NCBI RefSeq assembly: GCF_025195085.2
Contig: NZ_JANAVY020000002.1
Location: 186,001-250,000 of the forward strand
Source: Vibrio intestinalis
GTDB taxonomy: Bacteria; Pseudomonadota; Gammaproteobacteria; Enterobacterales; Vibrionaceae
Reading direction: 5' to 3'
DNA length: 64,000 nucleotides
Shown: positions 50,296 through 60,859 of the stretch, one piece after another
How the letters are laid out: every line of letters starts with the position of its first letter
How positions within the stretch are numbered: the stretch's first letter is position 1
Made by a program: the position numbers and the translations under genes
The notes under the pieces: model-generated
The model's input: the letters and a program-made list of their open reading frames with translations, nothing else
What the model was told of the DNA's origin: nothing
Database searches by the model: none

Positions 50296-50432
50296 TATTG
50301 GCGCTCGATCTATTCACTTTTTAGAAACTGGTTTAGGTTTTAGCGAGCCCAAATAACAACCCACTCAATAAATCATGCCAGTTCAAGCCGCTAAACGCGA
50401 TATGCGCCGTAACTTTTTTATCACACAATGAG

Positions 50433-50458
50433 AATCTTGTAACAAATGTTACAAGATT
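50433..50458. repeat. Perfect 26-bp inverted repeat upstream of the EamA gene
   Basis: Arms AATCTTGTAAC and GTTACAAGATT are separated by AAAT. It is AT-rich and not followed by a clear U-run on the minus strand (a short run, AGTTTT, follows on plus). An operator for the EamA transporter is more likely than a terminator. Confidence 0.5.
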
Positions 50459-50510
50459 AGTTTTACCTCTTCGCTCTAAGAGCCAACAAAGATAAAGACC
50501 GTAAAAATAC

Positions 50511-50534
50511 AAAAGCCGGCATCTGCCAGCTTTT
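50511..50534 (-). terminator. Terminator of the NADP-binding oxidoreductase gene
   Basis: AAAAGCCGGC-ATCT-GCCAGCTTTT with one C/A mismatch; A-run on the left for the minus strand. Confidence 0.7.
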
Positions 50535-50559
50535 ACTCGTCAAATCCAGTTATCGAGGT

Positions 50560-51228
50560 TTAGACCACTCCCGCCCAAGCACTGAGTGGTAATTCTTCAT
50601 CTCGCTTGGCTTTCGACAGCGCTTGCTGCATTTCGGCCACATTCAAAGGGAAGCAATAGGCAGGTTTGCTGCGCTCATAACGCCAGCTTTCAGTGAGGTT
50701 ACCGCCATCAATTGGGTCATACCCTAGCTCATCCACCAAGGCCATAACTTGCTGCTTAGCTTGTTGATCATCACTCGCCACAGGTAACGCTCGGCGGCTC
50801 GGGTTTCCTTTTGGCAAAGCATCACGATTAATGTGCGCAGCGATAATGTTGCTGAATACTTTCACAACCGTTGATTGAGATAAATGTCGAGCTAACAACT
50901 CACTGGTTGTCGCTTCAAAGTTGTCTAACGCGGCTATCGCACCATCACGCTCTGGGTAGTAATTATTTACGTCAAGCACCACCTTCCCAGCAAGAGCTTC
51001 AACAGGTAGCTGGCCAATATTAGAAAACGGGATTGCGACTACAATTGTCTCTGCGAAGTGACAAGCGTCTTGAACCGTACCAAGTTGCGCTTGAGGTAAG
51101 CTCCCCATCAAGCTAAATAGTGTTTTTGGTTCGCGCGAGTTAGCAATGAGTACCTCATGGCCATGGCTTATTAATAACTCAGCGATTGCTTTACCCACGA
51201 ACCCTGCTCCGATAATACCTATCTTCAT
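50560..51228 (-). CDS. NADPH-dependent F420-reductase-like oxidoreductase
   Basis: The 222 residues have an N-terminal Rossmann loop (MKIGIIGAGFVGKAIAELL) and an NADP-preferring ANSREPKTL loop. They also have VVAIPFSNI and VVKVFSNIIAAHI, the pattern of the F420-dependent NADP reductase/6-phosphogluconate-like family in bacteria that lack F420. The real substrate is unknown. AAGGATG precedes the start. It diverges from a LysR regulator 176 bases away, its likely controller. Confidence 0.85.
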   Translation of the reverse strand: MKIGIIGAGFVGKAIAELLISHGHEVLIANSREPKTLFSLMGSLPQAQLGTVQDACHFAETIVVAIPFSNIGQLPVEALAGKVVLDVNNYYPERDGAIAALDNFEATTSELLARHLSQSTVVKVFSNIIAAHINRDALPKGNPSRRALPVASDDQQAKQQVMALVDELGYDPIDGGNLTESWRYERSKPAYCFPLNVAEMQQALSKAKRDEELPLSAWAGVV

Positions 51229-51404
51229 GTTTTACATCCTTTTTCATTCCATTTAGCGAAGAGCGACTCATGCAATATCTTCCCCCTTCATCTCACTTAG
51301 GCTAATGTTATTACCGCTTATTTACTTGTTAAATGGACGAACAATTTAAACACTAACAACCAAAAGTTGTGAATATAGCCGTTGTTGATGTAGAGGTAGT
51401 GAAT

Positions 51405-52292
51405 ATGGATAAACTCAGCGCAATGTCGACCTTCATCCAAACCGTTGAAGGCGGCTCCTTCACTGCCGCAGGCAAAAAGCTCGGTATTTCTCAGCAGATG
51501 GTAGCTAAGCAAGTGGCTAATCTAGAGCAAACACTTGGCGCGACTTTGCTACAAAGAACCACACGTAGCCACCAGCTCACTGCTTTTGGTGATGCCTACT
51601 ACAAGCGCTGCAAACAAATTCTGCAAGATATTAAAGCCGCCGAGCAGCTTAGCGACTCTCTGATTAACACGCCCTCAGGCACGTTAAAGATCAGTGCGCC
51701 AAGAACCTTCGGAGCTTTTAGCCTTACAGCTTTTCTGGCTGACTTTCTCAATCGCTATCCAGAGATTGGCGTAGAAGTGCATTTATCTGACGAGTACGTT
51801 GATATTCAACAAAGTGATTTCGATGCGGTGTTTCGAGTCGGAAAATTAGAAGATTCAAACCTAGTGGCGCGCCCGCTGATGGATTACAAGCTGCTTTGCT
51901 GCGCTTCTCCTAGCTACCTTAAGCGTTACGGCACACCTTTAACCCCTACAGATTTAGAGCAGCACCAATGCTTAGGGTATTTATTTGAAGGGGCGATGAA
52001 CTATAACCGCTGGCACTTTTACCAAAACGGTTCAGCCCTCAAGATAGAGATTGAATCTCGCCTTAAAGTGAATGAGAGTCGAGCATTGCTGTCAGCCATG
52101 GTGAATGGCTTTGGTATCGCGATGGTACCAGAACTCATGGTGAGCAAAGAACTCAACTCTGGTGAACTTGTACAAGTGCTACCTGACTATCAAACCCCAG
52201 CGCGCAACTTCCATCTTGTCTATCGTCAAGACCGATACCAAACCGCTACCATGCAGGCATTTATTGAGGCCGTTATCGACCGGTATCGATAG
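51405..52292 (+). CDS. LysR-family transcriptional regulator
   Basis: The 295 residues have an N-terminal winged helix (MDKLSAMSTFIQTVEGGSFT, then AAGKKLGISQQMVAKQVANL) and a periplasmic-binding-like effector domain typical of the CrgA/DhcR type (TPSGTLKISAPRTFG, FDAVFRVGKLEDSNLVARPL). ATG 51405 with GAGGTAG upstream is preferred over the frame start 51369. Divergent placement suggests control of the oxidoreductase gene at 50560-51228. Confidence 0.92.
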   Translation: MDKLSAMSTFIQTVEGGSFTAAGKKLGISQQMVAKQVANLEQTLGATLLQRTTRSHQLTAFGDAYYKRCKQILQDIKAAEQLSDSLINTPSGTLKISAPRTFGAFSLTAFLADFLNRYPEIGVEVHLSDEYVDIQQSDFDAVFRVGKLEDSNLVARPLMDYKLLCCASPSYLKRYGTPLTPTDLEQHQCLGYLFEGAMNYNRWHFYQNGSALKIEIESRLKVNESRALLSAMVNGFGIAMVPELMVSKELNSGELVQVLPDYQTPARNFHLVYRQDRYQTATMQAFIEAVIDRYR

Positions 52293-52445
52293 AGACAAAC
52301 AAATCAAAAAATAAATTTCGCGTTTTTTTCTAATTTTCGTACCTAGGTTCATTTCTCGCTCACGGGCAAACTTAATCCCATCGAGACAGGCAGCGCATTC
52401 CCCCTTTAGCGCTAAGCAAACCAGAATCACCGTGAGGATAGCGAA

Positions 52446-52991
52446 ATGGATTTGAACAAAGTAACAGACCAAGTAAAACAAAAAGTCGATATCGAAAAAA
52501 TTAAAGCCAACGCTGAGCAGGCAAAAAGCCAAATTGAACATTCCGGCATTGCTGACAATCCAAAAGCCAAGATTGGCATTATTGCTGGCGGTGCATTGTT
52601 GCTATTAGGCGTAGGGTGGATGCTATTTGGTGGTTCAAGCAATAGCAGCGACATGTTGGCGCAAAGCTTCCCAACCGATGCTTCGACTCAAGAACAATGC
52701 GAGTTCGTTGGCGACTACAATTACGCTTTGTATGCCGCTTCGATTGAAGGCATGAGCGCAGATGACATACGCGACCAAATGAAAAACGACATCAAAGACC
52801 CATCGGACATGCCAAAGTCAGCAGCGAAATACTTCTACAGCAAAAAAGTGAGTGCATTCGATAATGTCGACCGCTTAGTAAAAAGTGCCAATTCAGCAGA
52901 AGTCGCTAACGCGTCTGAAAGTGAGATTCAAAGACAGCTTGAGAAAAAGCGTAGCCGCGAAGTGAAACGCTGCCTAAGTAAAGCTCTGTAA
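52446..52991 (+). CDS. Membrane-anchored hypothetical protein (181 aa)
   Basis: Residues 1-40 are a charged amphipathic coil (KQKVDIEKIKANAEQAKSQI). Residues 43-63 form one membrane helix (IGIIAGGALLLLGVGWMLFG). The remaining 118 residues are probably periplasmic and helical with two cysteines (85 and 176) that could pair. GAGGA precedes the start. It is a single gene between two LysR-type modules. I recognise no family. Confidence 0.7.
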   Translation: MDLNKVTDQVKQKVDIEKIKANAEQAKSQIEHSGIADNPKAKIGIIAGGALLLLGVGWMLFGGSSNSSDMLAQSFPTDASTQEQCEFVGDYNYALYAASIEGMSADDIRDQMKNDIKDPSDMPKSAAKYFYSKKVSAFDNVDRLVKSANSAEVANASESEIQRQLEKKRSREVKRCLSKAL

Positions 52992-53080
52992 CCAATTCGC
53001 GCCAAATCTCCTCAGCAGTACCCTTAATTGGCGCAAAGCTCCCTAAGCAACTTCATAGTACTTAGGGAGCTTTATTTGTT

Positions 53081-53728
53081 CTAAACCTCTATACCGGCTT
53101 CGTCTTCTTCGACAATGTCGGTTTCTTCACTCGCCTCTGCTAACCAACGCTGAATAGCTGCACTGCTTAGCACTTTCTGCGCGTATTGCTCGGCGAGAGG
53201 CGACAGCTCTATGCCATAAGTTTTGAATCGCAATACCACAGGCGCATACATCGCATCAGCAATCGACCACTCACCAAATAGCCACTCATCCGGGAATACC
53301 TGCATCTGCTGTGACCAAATTTGGTCAATGCGCGCTATCTCTTGCTTAGCGCCTTCGCTGATTTCGACTCTGCGTTTCGCGCGGCAGTTCATTGGCATTT
53401 CATTACGCAGATTGAAAAAACCAGAATGCATCTCTGCTGAAATAGCTCGCGCTAATGCACGCTGCCCTGCATCGTTTGGCCATGCTTGCCCATCAAGATA
53501 CTGCTCATTTACATATTCCAATATGGCTAATGAGTCCCACACAGCGGTTTGCTTATCAACCAATGTCGGCACTTTCGCAGTGGGTGTTACCTCTTCAAGG
53601 GTGGTATAAAAGTCTGGCGTAAAGAGCTTTAACTTAATGAACTCTACATCCAAATTGTATTGGGCAAATATCAGCCACGCGCGCAATGACCATGTCGAAT
53701 AATTTTGATTGGCAATAAACAGTTGCAT
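53081..53728 (-). CDS. Glutathione S-transferase family protein
   Basis: The 215 residues have a thioredoxin-like N domain (LFIANQNYSTWSLRAWLIFA, with VPTLVD before the GSH-binding WDSLAILEY turn) and an all-helical C domain. The Tyr/Ser at 9-12 could be the catalytic residue. The acidic tail (EETDIVEEDEAGIEV) is unusual for the family. ATG 53728 is chosen for AAGGAAAAAGGA upstream. It diverges from a LysR gene 111 bases away. Confidence 0.88.
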   Translation of the reverse strand: MQLFIANQNYSTWSLRAWLIFAQYNLDVEFIKLKLFTPDFYTTLEEVTPTAKVPTLVDKQTAVWDSLAILEYVNEQYLDGQAWPNDAGQRALARAISAEMHSGFFNLRNEMPMNCRAKRRVEISEGAKQEIARIDQIWSQQMQVFPDEWLFGEWSIADAMYAPVVLRFKTYGIELSPLAEQYAQKVLSSAAIQRWLAEASEETDIVEEDEAGIEV

Positions 53729-53839
53729 TCCTTTTTCCTTGTCTCTTAACATCTACAAACAGATTAAAGGATTGTTTATTGGCCAACTAACGGATAGTTT
53801 TGATGGCATATATTGATAAAAACGATGGGTTAGACCGAT

Positions 53840-54703
53840 ATGGATATTGAATCGCTCAAGAGCTTTCTCGCTTTCGTTGAAACGGGCAGTTTTACCCGTG
53901 CAGCCAAGCAGATTAACCGAACTCAATCTGCCTTTAGCGCTCAGATGCGCAAGCTCGAGCAAGAGCTAAATGTCAGCTTGTTTGAAAAAGAAGGCCGTAA
54001 TCTTGTGCTGAGTGAAGCTGGGCTAGCACTACGCAGCCACGCCGAAAAGCTAGTCGGCATTCACAATCAAGCCATTCATCAGGTAAAGCGATACCAAGAT
54101 AAGCATCCATTTCGACTAGGCTGCCCAGAAGATTACAACGATAAGATCCTGCCCTTAGTCATCCAAACCATTCAACAAGCTAAACCTACTTGTTCGATTC
54201 AAGTATTCAGCGAGCCAAGTGTGAAACTAAGAGAATGGCTCGATGAAGGAAAACTGGATGCGGCGATTGTCACCAGAGCGCCAGATAGTGAAGAGGGTTA
54301 TTGGCTCGCTAGCGATCAGGGCGTGTGGGTTACCAGTAAAAAGCACGCTATTAAACTGCACAGCAATAACCAGAAAGAAACCCTACCTATCGCTTTATAT
54401 CAGACCGATTGTAAGTATCACGCCGCCGCGATTGATGGCCTAACGAAACGTGGTACCGAGTATCAGCTGTTGGCCTGCTGCAATACCTCTTCAGCACTCA
54501 GAGCGATCATCAAGCAAGGGCTTGCTGTCGGTGCGATGGGCGCAATCAGTACTTGCGAAGAGTTAGAAGTACTGACAGACATGCCCCCGCTTCCTGCTGT
54601 CGACATCGTGCTGCTAACAGGCGCGAATGGACATCCATTGCTGGATAAAAGCTGTATTGAGCAGCTAACACAAAATTCAGAGACAAAAAAGCCGACTCGA
54701 TGA
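53840..54703 (+). CDS. LysR-family transcriptional regulator
   Basis: The 287 residues begin with a winged helix (MDIESLKSFLAFVETGSFTR, then QINRTQSAFSAQMRKLEQEL) and an effector domain that is shorter than average and poor in the usual second subdomain motifs. It resembles regulators placed next to GST-like genes. Its stop codon lies inside the terminator stem, so termination and the end of translation are tightly packed. Confidence 0.9.
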   Translation: MDIESLKSFLAFVETGSFTRAAKQINRTQSAFSAQMRKLEQELNVSLFEKEGRNLVLSEAGLALRSHAEKLVGIHNQAIHQVKRYQDKHPFRLGCPEDYNDKILPLVIQTIQQAKPTCSIQVFSEPSVKLREWLDEGKLDAAIVTRAPDSEEGYWLASDQGVWVTSKKHAIKLHSNNQKETLPIALYQTDCKYHAAAIDGLTKRGTEYQLLACCNTSSALRAIIKQGLAVGAMGAISTCEELEVLTDMPPLPAVDIVLLTGANGHPLLDKSCIEQLTQNSETKKPTR

Positions 54704-54714
54704 GTCGGCTTTTG
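54684..54714. terminator. Bidirectional terminator overlapping the LysR 3' end
   Basis: AAAAGCCGACTC / GAGTCGGCTTTT with A6 and T runs at either end; it serves the LysR gene and the convergent serS. Confidence 0.88.
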
Positions 54715-54741
54715 AATTTTCTTCGCTTATCTCGCTTGAGA

Positions 54742-56103
<1,362 letters not shown>

Positions 56104-56140
56104 CTAAAAATATTAACCGAACAAATGTATCCAAATTTGG

Positions 56141-57490
56141 CTACTTTTCATAGCGCTTTTGTGGGCTATTTGCGTCTAAATTAGCCAAGTAATCTAACTT
56201 TTCGCCAATTTTGGTTTCTAAACCACGATTTGTCGGTTGATAGTACTGTGTGCCTAACATCTCAGGTGGCAAATATTGCTCCCCAGCTGCGTATGCTCCT
56301 GGCTCGTCATGGGCATAACGATATTCAGCGCCATAGCCAAGATCTTTCATCAAGTTAGTCGGCGCATTGCGTAAATGCACAGGCACTTCATATTCGGGTA
56401 GGTTGTGGGCGTCGGTCAGGGCTTGTTTCCAAGCGGTGTACACCGCATTACTTTTTGGTGCGCATGCTAGGTAAACAATCGCCTGTGCGATCGCTCGTTC
56501 ACCTTCTGCTGGGCCAACACGGGTAAAGCAGTCCCAAGCAGAGAGAGCCACTTGCATTGCTCGTGGATCGGCATTGCCCACATCCTCTGAAGCAATGGCT
56601 AAAAGGCGTCTTGCGATGTAAAGAGGGTCACACCCCGCGGCAATCATGCGAGCAGCCCAATATAGAGCCGCATCTGGGTTAGAGCCACGAATGGACTTGT
56701 GAACCGCAGAAATTAAGTCGTACCAAATGTCGCCCTTATTATCAAAGCGAGACACTTTCTCACCTGCCACTTCTGCGAGCAGTTGTAGGGTGATTTGCTT
56801 TTCGCCCTGCTCGTTCTCTTGCGCCATGTCATACAGAAGCTCAAGGTAGTTGAGCGACATACGAGCATCACCGTTAACGAGCTCTGCTAGGCGATCCAGC
56901 GCATTATCAACAAAGTTGGCTGTTACATTGCCTAGGCCACGCTCTTTATCGTTGATAGCTTGTTGCAAAGCCCGTTGAATATCTTCAGTCGCAAGCGAGG
57001 TTAACTTGTATACACGAGCGCGCGATAACAAAGCGTTGTTAAGCTCAAAGGATGGGTTCTCTGTGGTCGCGCCAATAAAGGTCACGGTGCCATCTTCGAT
57101 ATGCGGTAAGAAGGCATCTTGCTGAGATTTATTGAAGCGATGCACCTCGTCAACAAACAAGATAGTGCGACGACCAGCCAGTTTGTTCTCTCGCGCTCGT
57201 TCAATTGCGGCGCGAATCTCTTTAACGCCCGAGGTCACTGCCGAGACACGTTCGACTTCGGCATTGGCGTAGTTCGCTGCAACTTCGGCAAGGGTTGTTT
57301 TACCGGTGCCCGGAGGCCCCCATAAAATCATGGAGTGAATATGACCCGCTTCTAACGCGCGTCTTAACGGCTTGCCCTCACCCAATATATGCTGCTGACC
57401 AATGTATTGGTCTAACGTTTGCGGGCGCATTCTAGCAGCAAGGGGACGAAAATCTTCGTCCCCTGCAAAATCAAACGAGTAATTACTCAC
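56141..57490 (-). CDS. rarA: Replication-associated recombination protein RarA (MgsA)
   Basis: The 449 residues are an AAA+ clamp-loader-like ATPase with Walker [14 protein letters not shown], Walker [17 protein letters not shown], and the C-terminal tetramerisation region ([17 protein letters not shown]). It acts at stalled replication forks. GTG 57488-57490 is the start; its AAGGAA site lies in the last codons of lolA, 3 bases away. Confidence 0.95.
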   Translation of the reverse strand: MSNYSFDFAGDEDFRPLAARMRPQTLDQYIGQQHILGEGKPLRRALEAGHIHSMILWGPPGTGKTTLAEVAANYANAEVERVSAVTSGVKEIRAAIERARENKLAGRRTILFVDEVHRFNKSQQDAFLPHIEDGTVTFIGATTENPSFELNNALLSRARVYKLTSLATEDIQRALQQAINDKERGLGNVTANFVDNALDRLAELVNGDARMSLNYLELLYDMAQENEQGEKQITLQLLAEVAGEKVSRFDNKGDIWYDLISAVHKSIRGSNPDAALYWAARMIAAGCDPLYIARRLLAIASEDVGNADPRAMQVALSAWDCFTRVGPAEGERAIAQAIVYLACAPKSNAVYTAWKQALTDAHNLPEYEVPVHLRNAPTNLMKDLGYGAEYRYAHDEPGAYAAGEQYLPPEMLGTQYYQPTNRGLETKIGEKLDYLANLDANSPQKRYEK

Positions 57491-57493
57491 AGA

Positions 57494-58093
57494 TTAATTC
57501 CTTTGGTCATCGACCTCTACACCATCTGGAATAGTAAAGCTAAAGCGATCGGCTTTTGGAGTTGCAAGGGTAATTTTGTTGAACTTAAACTCACTTTTTT
57601 GGCCATCTTGTTCAATAACGCTAAAGCCCTGCACCGCGCCCTTGGCGTCAATTTCTACTTTGAATTGGCCTTGGTTGCTATCGACGGCAGTTGGCGTCAA
57701 CGTAAATACATCACCTTTTTGCACCACATGGTACGCATCCCAATCACTTGGTTTGTTGCGAGTTAGCAATACAAATGGCGTTTGTGCGGTTGCTTGCTCT
57801 TGCCAGTAAATGCTGACTTGCTCGATGAATGGGCTGTAATACCACAGCGTCTTACCATCAGACACTAATACGTTTTCATCTGGTGACAGGGTTGTCCAAC
57901 GGAACAAACTAGGACGCGCTATCTCTACTTTGCCTTCACCTTCGGAGATCACATCCCCATCAGGGCTAGTTACCGTTTGAGAAAAGTCTGCACTGAAGCC
58001 ATCACGCATTTGCAAACGCTGGTTCAGTTCATCTTTAGGTGCAGCGGAGGCAGTAAAACTCGCAGCTAATAACAATAAAAGGGCTTTCTTCAT
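57494..58093 (-). CDS. lolA: Outer-membrane lipoprotein carrier LolA
   Basis: The 199 residues begin with a signal peptide ([17 protein letters not shown]) and have LolA features ([35 protein letters not shown]). It shuttles lipoproteins from LolCDE to LolB across the periplasm. AGGAACG precedes the start. In E. coli ftsK precedes lolA; here that position is taken by a SEC-C protein on the same strand. Confidence 0.95.
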   Translation of the reverse strand: MKKALLLLLAASFTASAAPKDELNQRLQMRDGFSADFSQTVTSPDGDVISEGEGKVEIARPSLFRWTTLSPDENVLVSDGKTLWYYSPFIEQVSIYWQEQATAQTPFVLLTRNKPSDWDAYHVVQKGDVFTLTPTAVDSNQGQFKVEIDAKGAVQGFSVIEQDGQKSEFKFNKITLATPKADRFSFTIPDGVEVDDQRN

Positions 58094-58194
58094 GTTTTCG
58101 TTCCTGAATGCATCGATAGAGAAATTATCCCTACCTTCATGTTCTGTATGACCAGCAAAAGCTCACTTGGTTCTTGAGGCGAAGCGGTAAAATA

Positions 58195-58809
58195 TTACTT
58201 ACCGCAGCACTGCTTAAACTTTTTGCCGCTATCGCAATGGCACGGGTCATTACGACCGATCTCTTTAAATGGGTTTACGCTTTGACCTTTAGCACCCACC
58301 ATCGCTTCGTCAGCCGCTTGTGCCACTTCGTTGATCATCAAATCAACTTGATCAAGTAAATCAGCCAGTGAAGGTGGAGTATCCACACCTGCTTGCTTCA
58401 TCTGCTCTTGAGTTTGCTGCTCATCAATCGCCAACATGAACGTGGTTAGCATTGCTTGCAGCATACGCAGTGAACCATCACTGATTTTCGTTTCCATCCA
58501 TTGTGGCTCAATAGTTGGCCATAATGTCATGAAACCTTCAGAAAAATCGGCCAACCACTCACTCTTTTGCTCGTTATCAATCAAAGCAAGCAGTGAGTAT
58601 TCATTACGTTTTAACAATCCAAATTGTTTATTAATCTGTTCCACAACTGGGCGATTCATTTGCTCAGCGTTATCGCCAAAAATGTCGCCTAACCAAGATT
58701 CTGGTTGTAGCGGTTTAGTGGCTAAGTTAGCGGCCAGTACAACGCCTTCAATGAACATTGGAGATTCATCACAGCTCAGCGTGTCTAAAGCGATTAATTG
58801 ATCAGTCAT
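58195..58809 (-). CDS. YecA/UPF0149-family protein with C-terminal SEC-C motif
   Basis: The 204 residues have an N-terminal UPF0149-like helical region (SPMFIEGVVLAANLA, GFMTLWPTIEPQW) and end with the SEC-C zinc motif GRNDPCHCDSGKKFKQCCGK, as at the SecA tail, which binds zinc and, in SecA, SecB. The function is unknown; ribosome or protein-targeting contact is a common suggestion. The motif is complete. Confidence 0.88.
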   Translation of the reverse strand: MTDQLIALDTLSCDESPMFIEGVVLAANLATKPLQPESWLGDIFGDNAEQMNRPVVEQINKQFGLLKRNEYSLLALIDNEQKSEWLADFSEGFMTLWPTIEPQWMETKISDGSLRMLQAMLTTFMLAIDEQQTQEQMKQAGVDTPPSLADLLDQVDLMINEVAQAADEAMVGAKGQSVNPFKEIGRNDPCHCDSGKKFKQCCGK

Positions 58810-59006
58810 AAGATTGTTATATTAGCGTCAGTTTAATTAAGCGAGGGATTATACCTTGCCTACCCTGCTGGGTCACTTGTGTATTGAACAAGATAGCCTA
58901 GGCTTGATGAATCTCAACTGAACAAAACTGTTATCTGGCCTATATTCGTGACTTCCGCTAGTGAAATCATTAGAATCACGCCTCCTGATTTTATGGCGTT
59001 TGAGAT

Positions 59007-59963
59007 ATGCGAGTAGTTTTAGGCCCGATGGAGGGCGTTTTAGATCACCTGATGCGTGAGATCTTAACTGATATCAACGACTACGATCTCTGTGTGACAG
59101 AGTTCGTGCGTGTGATCGATCAAAAACTGCCTGAGCATGTTTTCAAGCGCTTATGCCCTGAGCTAGACCAAGGTTCGCAAACCAAATCTGGTGTACCTGT
59201 TCATATCCAACTGCTTGGTCAAGACCCACATTGGATGGCGGAAAACGCTGTGATGGCGGCAGATTTAGGCGCGCGCGGCATCGATCTTAACTTTGGTTGC
59301 CCGGCCAAGTTGGTCAATCGAAGCAAAGGTGGCGCAGCGCTATTGCAGCATCCTGAGCTAATCCATCAGGTAGTCAAAGCCTGTCGTGATGCCGTTGATG
59401 AATCGATTCCAGTTACAGCAAAAATACGCTTAGGTTGGGAAAACCCTGAAGACTGTTTTGAAATCGTCAGCGCGATTGAGTCGGCGGGTGCAAACGAACT
59501 GACGGTACATGCTCGTACCAAAACTGGCGGTTACAAGGCGAGTGAAATCAAATGGGATTACATTAACCAAATTCGCCAACGCAGCTCTATTCCGCTGATT
59601 GCTAATGGCGAAATCTGGAACTACCAAGACGGCCAAAGCTGTATTGAAACCACGGGTGTAGACTCACTGATGGTATGTCGAGGCGCATTCAACGTGCCGA
59701 ACCTAGGTAATGTGGTCAAACACAACCACAAAGAGATGCCGTGGGAAGAAGTAGTAGAGCTACTGTTAGTTTACTCTCGCTATGAAATGAAAGGCGACAA
59801 AGGCCTCTACTACCCTAACCGCGTCAAACAATGGTTTGCTTACTTGCGCCAGCAATACCCACAAGCCGCTGAGCTATTTAGAGAAATTCGCACCTTCAAC
59901 AAAGCGGATCCGATTGTTGAATACATCACGCGCTACCGCGATGAGCTTGTTGCCGATAAATAG
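59007..59963 (+). CDS. dusC: tRNA-dihydrouridine(16) synthase
   Basis: The 318 residues are a Dus flavoenzyme: LGPMEGVLDHLMREILT opens the barrel, the catalytic Cys is in DLNFGCPAKLVNRSKGGAAL, and the KIRLGW and HARTK motifs follow. The EGVLD start (rather than MAPM..V) is characteristic of DusC, which modifies U16. The C-terminal helical domain is complete (PQAAELFREIRTFNKADPIV). Confidence 0.93.
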   Translation: MRVVLGPMEGVLDHLMREILTDINDYDLCVTEFVRVIDQKLPEHVFKRLCPELDQGSQTKSGVPVHIQLLGQDPHWMAENAVMAADLGARGIDLNFGCPAKLVNRSKGGAALLQHPELIHQVVKACRDAVDESIPVTAKIRLGWENPEDCFEIVSAIESAGANELTVHARTKTGGYKASEIKWDYINQIRQRSSIPLIANGEIWNYQDGQSCIETTGVDSLMVCRGAFNVPNLGNVVKHNHKEMPWEEVVELLLVYSRYEMKGDKGLYYPNRVKQWFAYLRQQYPQAAELFREIRTFNKADPIVEYITRYRDELVADK

Positions 59964-60007
59964 CAACCAAGCAGAAATAACAGCTAAGTAGAAATAGCTA
60001 CAAAAAC

Positions 60008-60046
60008 TAGAAAGCCCTATCAAACTCGATAGGGCTTTTACTTTTC
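60008..60046. terminator. Bidirectional terminator between dusC and the ABC operon
   Basis: AAAGCCCTATC-AAACTC-GATAGGGCTTT, with TACTTTT on the plus strand and T-rich sequence on the minus strand. Confidence 0.88.
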
Positions 60047-60064
60047 TATGAACGTTAAACCTGA

Positions 60065-60859
60065 CTAATTGAGTAACAAACTGTCGTCAGCTAACTCTTC
60101 GCCGCGCACCTTAGAGAACATCTCTAACAGATCTGGCACTTGCATGTTTGCTCGCTGCTCACCTGCGACATCAAGAACGATTTCACCTTGGTGCAGCATG
60201 ACGGTTCTATCTCCACATGCGAGCGCATCTTTCATTGAGTGAGTCACCATCATTACCGTCAAATTGAACTCTTTAACGATACGTTTGGTCAAATCAATGA
60301 TGAATGCAGCCATTCGCGGATCTAACGCTGCGGTATGCTCATCAAGTAATAACAGCTTGCTGTCTGTCAATGTTGCCATCACCAAGCTAACCGCTTGCCT
60401 TTGACCGCCTGATAGCAAACCAATGTTGTCACCGAGGCGATCTTCTAGCCCCAAGCCGAGAATGCTAATTCGCTCTTGGAACAATTTACGACGCTTGGAC
60501 GACAACGAATGGCTCCAACCACGGCGTTTACCACGCATATAGGCCAAGGCCATGTTTTCTTCGATGGTTAAATCGCCACATGTACCCGCCAAAGGGTCTT
60601 GGAATACGCGCGCACATTGCGTCGCACGCTGAGCGACCGTTTGCCGAGTCACATCGCTCTCGTCGATGAGGACTCGTCCGCCAACCATTGGGGTTTCACC
60701 AGTGACAGCGCCTAATAGAGTCGATTTACCAGCCCCATTGGAGCCAATCACAGTCAAAAATTGATGTTCTGGTACTTCTAATGTCACCCCTTTCAGGGCG
60801 CGATTTTCTAAAATAGTGCCGGGGTTAAACGTCACTTGAATATCTTCTAAACGAATCAT
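60065..60859 (-). CDS. ABC transporter ATP-binding protein (substrate TrpX-like system)
   Basis: The 264 residues have Walker A IGSNGAGKSTLLG (about 38-50), signature LLSGGQRQAVSLVMA and Walker B LLLLDEHTAALDP, followed by the switch His in VTHS. It energises the permease encoded just upstream; the two genes overlap by 4 bases (ATGA), which implies coupled synthesis. Confidence 0.93.
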   Translation of the reverse strand: MIRLEDIQVTFNPGTILENRALKGVTLEVPEHQFLTVIGSNGAGKSTLLGAVTGETPMVGGRVLIDESDVTRQTVAQRATQCARVFQDPLAGTCGDLTIEENMALAYMRGKRRGWSHSLSSKRRKLFQERISILGLGLEDRLGDNIGLLSGGQRQAVSLVMATLTDSKLLLLDEHTAALDPRMAAFIIDLTKRIVKEFNLTVMMVTHSMKDALACGDRTVMLHQGEIVLDVAGEQRANMQVPDLLEMFSKVRGEELADDSLLLN

